Assembly (NCBI RefSeq): GCF_000377565.1
Contig: NZ_KB898371.1
Span: 54,305 to 118,304, forward strand
Direction of reading: 5' to 3'
Source of the DNA: Rhizobium sp. 2MFCol3.1
Lineage (GTDB): Bacteria > Pseudomonadota > Alphaproteobacteria > Rhizobiales > Rhizobiaceae
Length of the DNA stretch: 64,000 bases
The notes below the pieces were generated by a model. It was not told the DNA's origin, did no database searches, and saw only the letters and a list, made by a program, of their open reading frames with translations. Shown piece after piece: positions 61,226 to 64,000 of the stretch (positions within the stretch are counted from its first letter, which is position 1; each line of letters opens with the position of its first letter). The position numbers and the translations under genes are program-made.

Positions 61226-62488
61226 ATGTCGCATTCAAAATCCAAGACAAAATCCAAGACAAGGGTTTTGGTCGCCCCGCATAATTTTGAGATCGGTGGC
61301 AGCCAGATCAATGCCCTCGAACTCGCGTGCGCGGTCAGCCGCAATCCCGATTTCGAAGTCGTTCTATACGCGCCGGATGGCGAATTATCTGATCGGGCAA
61401 GGCGCACCGGGCTCGAACTCCATCTGAGTTCGCTGAGAGAGGCCGCGCCATCGCTCCTGCGCCTTCGTGAATTCTATCAGCTTGTTGGACAATGTGGTGT
61501 GGATTTGGTTCACGCATACGAGTGGGCGCCTACAATCGATGCTGCCATCGGTGTAGCGTGGGCTCGCGGCGTCCCTGTGCTTTCGACAATCCTTTCGATG
61601 GATTATCCCTATTTCCTCCCGAGGGACGTGCCAACGATCCTTGGCACGCGGGAGATGTGGCGGGCTGCCCAGAACGAAGGCAGGAAGGCATTCTTGCTGG
61701 AGCCGCCTGTCGATACCAGCCTGTTTCACCCGGATGCGATCTCGCCGGCCGAGGCGGCGAAGATCCGGGCAGAATGCATGGCGGAAGATGGAGACATTCT
61801 GATTACGGTTGTCGGCCGCCTTGCCCAAATACTCAAACTTGACGGCCTGTTAGCCCTGATCCAAGCCGTCGGAAACCTGTCTCGCGATTACCCTGTCAAA
61901 CTTGCAGTAGTCGGCGACGGCCCGGCGCGTGGTCACGCTGAAGAGGTTGCGGCGCAGGCCAACCGATACGCAAACCGGCAGGTTGTTTGTATGCTGGGGG
62001 CCAAGCACGACCCGTTGCCTTACTATGCGGCGGCCGATCTAGTCGTTGGCATGGGCAGCTCGGCCCTGCGGGCGATGGCGGTGGGAAAGCCGTTGCTGGT
62101 TCAAGGCGAGAAGGGGTTTTGGCGCATTGCAGACGAGAGCTCGTCTCAGATGTTCCGCAGTCAGGGATGGTATGGGATCGGAGACGGCGAGCAATCCGTC
62201 GAGCGTTGCGCATCGCAATTGCGCGAACTGATCACCGCTTCGCGTGCACGGTCGGACGAATTGCGAAGCTTCGGCCGGGATTTGGTTCAGCGGGAATACA
62301 GTCTGGATGTCGCAGCCGAACATCTGATGACAATCTACAGGGACGTGCTGTCGATGCCGACCATCTCGAAAGGGCAGGGGTCCGTCAACATCATGAAATT
62401 GGCCGGTGAGATGGCCAAGTACAACACCGCAATCAAAATGCCATGGATTCGAACTGCATCCCGGCATTTGACAGGTAGGTCGTTGTGA
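61226..62488 (+). CDS. Glycosyltransferase, GT-B fold (GT4-like)
   Basis: Cytoplasmic sugar-nucleotide-dependent transferase of 420 residues. The N-terminal Rossmann-like domain (VLVAPHNFEIGGSQINALEL, acceptor side) is followed by a C-terminal domain with VVGDGPARGHAEEVA, LGAKHDPLPYYAAADLVVGMGSSALRAMAVGKPLL, the donor-binding site of this fold. The EX7E motif of many GT4 members is replaced by SSALRAMAVG. ATG 61226 fits the domain start. Base composition is somewhat lower in GC than in the rest of the window, which hints at a polysaccharide locus. Confidence 0.82.
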   Translation: MSHSKSKTKSKTRVLVAPHNFEIGGSQINALELACAVSRNPDFEVVLYAPDGELSDRARRTGLELHLSSLREAAPSLLRLREFYQLVGQCGVDLVHAYEWAPTIDAAIGVAWARGVPVLSTILSMDYPYFLPRDVPTILGTREMWRAAQNEGRKAFLLEPPVDTSLFHPDAISPAEAAKIRAECMAEDGDILITVVGRLAQILKLDGLLALIQAVGNLSRDYPVKLAVVGDGPARGHAEEVAAQANRYANRQVVCMLGAKHDPLPYYAAADLVVGMGSSALRAMAVGKPLLVQGEKGFWRIADESSSQMFRSQGWYGIGDGEQSVERCASQLRELITASRARSDELRSFGRDLVQREYSLDVAAEHLMTIYRDVLSMPTISKGQGSVNIMKLAGEMAKYNTAIKMPWIRTASRHLTGRSL

Positions 62489-62553
62489 CAGCGGCAGCGC
62501 AATCGATCTTTTCAAGCAAGGCGCGCGCATTTTCAGCGAGAGAGGGGGGCTGA

Positions 62554-63582
62554 ATGTTCCGTCTGCCGGTAGCGGTTCTGCCTTCCCGTCCACGGATTTC
62601 CGTGGTCATTCCATGCTATAATTACGGTGTATACTTGGAGGATTGCGTTGAGTCGGCTTTGAGCCAGCGCGACGTCGACATTGACGTCACGATCATCGAC
62701 GATGCCTCTACCGACGACAGCGCGGTGGTGGCGCAACGCATCTGTGATCGCGATCCACGTGTCCGGCTCGTGCGGCACGAAGCGAACCTAGGGCATCTGC
62801 GCACGGCCAACGAAGCACTTCAATCGGCGACCGGTGACTATCTTGTCAAACTAGACGCCGACGACCTCCTGACACCGGGATCGCTAGCGCGATCCGCAGC
62901 ATTGCTCATGGCGGATTCCAAGATCGGCTTTGTGTATGGCTACGCGCAGGATCTAAGAGGCGCGACGCCAACGATCTCCGACTCTCAAACGCGTTATTGG
63001 GCGGTCTGGTCGGGACATGCCTGGCTGAGGATGGTGCTGCGCCGCGCGCATAACGTGATAGCGCAGCCGGAGGTGATGATACGACGACAAGCGCTGATCG
63101 ACGTAGGCGAAGGGTACAGCCTCAAGCTTCCGTGGGCGGAGGATTACCACCTGTGGCTCCGCCTGGCATCGCGTTGGCGCGTCGGTTATGTCGGCGGATG
63201 TATTCAGGGTCTCTATCGCATTCACGCGCTCAGTCTTCAGCGCTCCGCAAAAGACCTGCTTCTCTCGGATCTCCGCGCGCGAGTTGACGCTACAAGGCTA
63301 TTTTTGACGGAGTCGCCAGATAACACGCGTCTCTATGGCCGGTTGGCCTTGAGAGCCCTGGCGAGGGATTCGCGCATTGTGCTGGCCGCGCGCATAGAAC
63401 GTGACCGAGATACGCCTGCAGACACAATTGCGGAATATGTCCGCATATCGCAGGAACTTGAGGTGGCTTCGGCAACGAACCGCGCGCATGGTCCGATGAC
63501 ATGGCAAGGACCGCTGGGCAGAAGGCTGCGGTGGATCCGTGAGACGATGCGGTGGCGCCGTTGGAGATTGATTGGCGTGTGA
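62554..63582 (+). CDS. Glycosyltransferase family 2 (GT-A fold)
   Basis: Inverting transferase of 342 residues. It has the nucleotide-binding start ISVVIPCYNYGVYLEDC, IIDDASTDDS, and the metal-binding DADD in VKLDADDLL. It would add a sugar to a polysaccharide or lipid carrier at the inner membrane; donor and acceptor are unknown. It follows the GT-B gene by 65 bases on the same strand, so they are probably co-transcribed. Confidence 0.88.
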   Translation: MFRLPVAVLPSRPRISVVIPCYNYGVYLEDCVESALSQRDVDIDVTIIDDASTDDSAVVAQRICDRDPRVRLVRHEANLGHLRTANEALQSATGDYLVKLDADDLLTPGSLARSAALLMADSKIGFVYGYAQDLRGATPTISDSQTRYWAVWSGHAWLRMVLRRAHNVIAQPEVMIRRQALIDVGEGYSLKLPWAEDYHLWLRLASRWRVGYVGGCIQGLYRIHALSLQRSAKDLLLSDLRARVDATRLFLTESPDNTRLYGRLALRALARDSRIVLAARIERDRDTPADTIAEYVRISQELEVASATNRAHGPMTWQGPLGRRLRWIRETMRWRRWRLIGV

Positions 63583-63934
63583 GTTCATGTTGAACCGCGG
63601 CTTGCGATGTGGGAGTAGGTGCGTTTCATTGCAGCTTCCTTGCGAGTGACAACCCATTGGTATCATTTGCAAGTCGCACTTCATCCTTGAACCCACCCGG
63701 CTACACATGTATGTCAAAGCTGAATAGGGCTGCGACGTTGTCAGCCATTTAGAAACGCGACACTGGCTGCTCGGATCAGCCCCCGATCCGACCGGCTGGG
63801 CCGGGTTGAAAGGGCGGAGCGGGGGCGGGTGATGACGCTCCCTTTCGGCTTTAGCTTTCTCTGTGGCAATTGTTTCGTCGTCGGCTGATACTCGCTTTTA
63901 TCTGAATAGAGCGGGTAAGGATCAAAGCTGCACG
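63583..63934. other. Non-coding gap after the glycosyltransferases
   Basis: The 352 bases between the GT2 stop and the next start hold no convincing gene on either strand. A minus-strand frame running to 63717 overlaps the GT2 gene and looks spurious. No clear terminator or promoter hexamers were identified. Confidence 0.4.
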
Positions 63935-64000
63935 ATGCTTCCGGAAATCAAGCTGCAGGGTGACGTCGATGTCGCCGCGCTGTCACCTCTTCTTCGCGGC
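63935..64000 (+). CDS. Partial gene, N-terminus only
   Basis: An ATG at 63935, with TAAGGA about 14 bases upstream, opens a frame of at least 22 codons (MLPEIKLQGDVDVAALSPLL...) that runs off the window. The length is too short to assign a family. It follows two glycosyltransferases, so a further polysaccharide gene is possible. Confidence 0.4.
   Translation, partial: MLPEIKLQGDVDVAALSPLLRG

Overview
The window reads as a chromosomal or large-replicon segment of a high-GC alphaproteobacterium, most likely from the Rhizobiaceae/Hyphomicrobiales. The evidence is the dense GC-rich coding, the small CUT2 sugar transporter with a one-domain ATPase (rhizobial FrcA style), two copies of a RIME-like intergenic palindrome, CTTGAC-type promoters, and many periplasmic-binding-protein, Gfo/Idh/MocA and TIM-barrel sugar genes. 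No rRNA, tRNA, CRISPR array, transposase or phage gene was seen. The genus call is inference.

Layout. 0-8.5 kb: an aldehyde dehydrogenase (cut by the window edge), a CUT2 ABC sugar importer, kduI-kduD-kdgF and two Gfo/Idh/MocA oxidoreductases. Together they look like an uptake and catabolic cluster for unsaturated uronates from pectin-like polymers. 8.6-10.8 kb: a DUF2934 protein, a PAS-GGDEF cyclase and an AhpD-like protein. 10.8-15.1 kb: an FAD/NAD(P) oxidoreductase and tauABC (taurine import). 15.3-23.8 kb: a complete five-step histidine utilisation set (hutD, U, G, H, I leftward; hutF and the repressor hutC rightward) with a TGTA-N2-TACA operator between hutI and hutF. 23.9-24.6 kb: a RIME copy, a run of hairpins and a terminator. 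24.6-28.9 kb: an orphan Fe(III)-type binding protein, two low-complexity exported proteins and a NarX/NarL-like two-component pair. 29-33.5 kb: a MarR regulator divergent from a three-subunit periplasmic gluconate-dehydrogenase-type complex. 33.6-38.7 kb: a small exported protein, an extra FtsI/PBP2-type transpeptidase, a class III cyclase with TolB/TPR domains, and mntP under a manganese (yybP-ykoY) riboswitch. 38.7-46.2 kb: a carbohydrate oxidation module (VOC protein, Gfo/Idh/MocA, pyranose-oxidase-like GMC enzyme, two TIM-barrel isomerases, EamA exporter) that contains a Phd/PemK-like toxin-antitoxin pair with a 30-bp perfect palindrome in its promoter. 46.2-49.3 kb: a sulfur operon (class V PLP enzyme, persulfide-dioxygenase-like hydrolase, TauE exporter). 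49.6-52.8 kb: a SARP/TPR regulator with a 71-72-residue protein, divergent from an orphan TfuA. 52.8-60.9 kb: an arylsulfatase island. 61.2-64 kb: two glycosyltransferases and the start of another gene, probably the edge of a polysaccharide cluster.

The most unusual feature is in 52.8-60.9 kb. An exact 15-bp sequence, GTACGCAACGGTAAA (one substitution in one copy), occurs five times, always in the same orientation relative to the gene it precedes. It lies before two outer-membrane barrel genes, a small unknown gene, a formylglycine-generating-enzyme/HAD-phosphatase operon and a Cys-type arylsulfatase. A winged-helix/TPR regulator is encoded in the middle of the set. This looks like a self-contained local regulon for making, activating and exporting a sulfatase together with envelope proteins.
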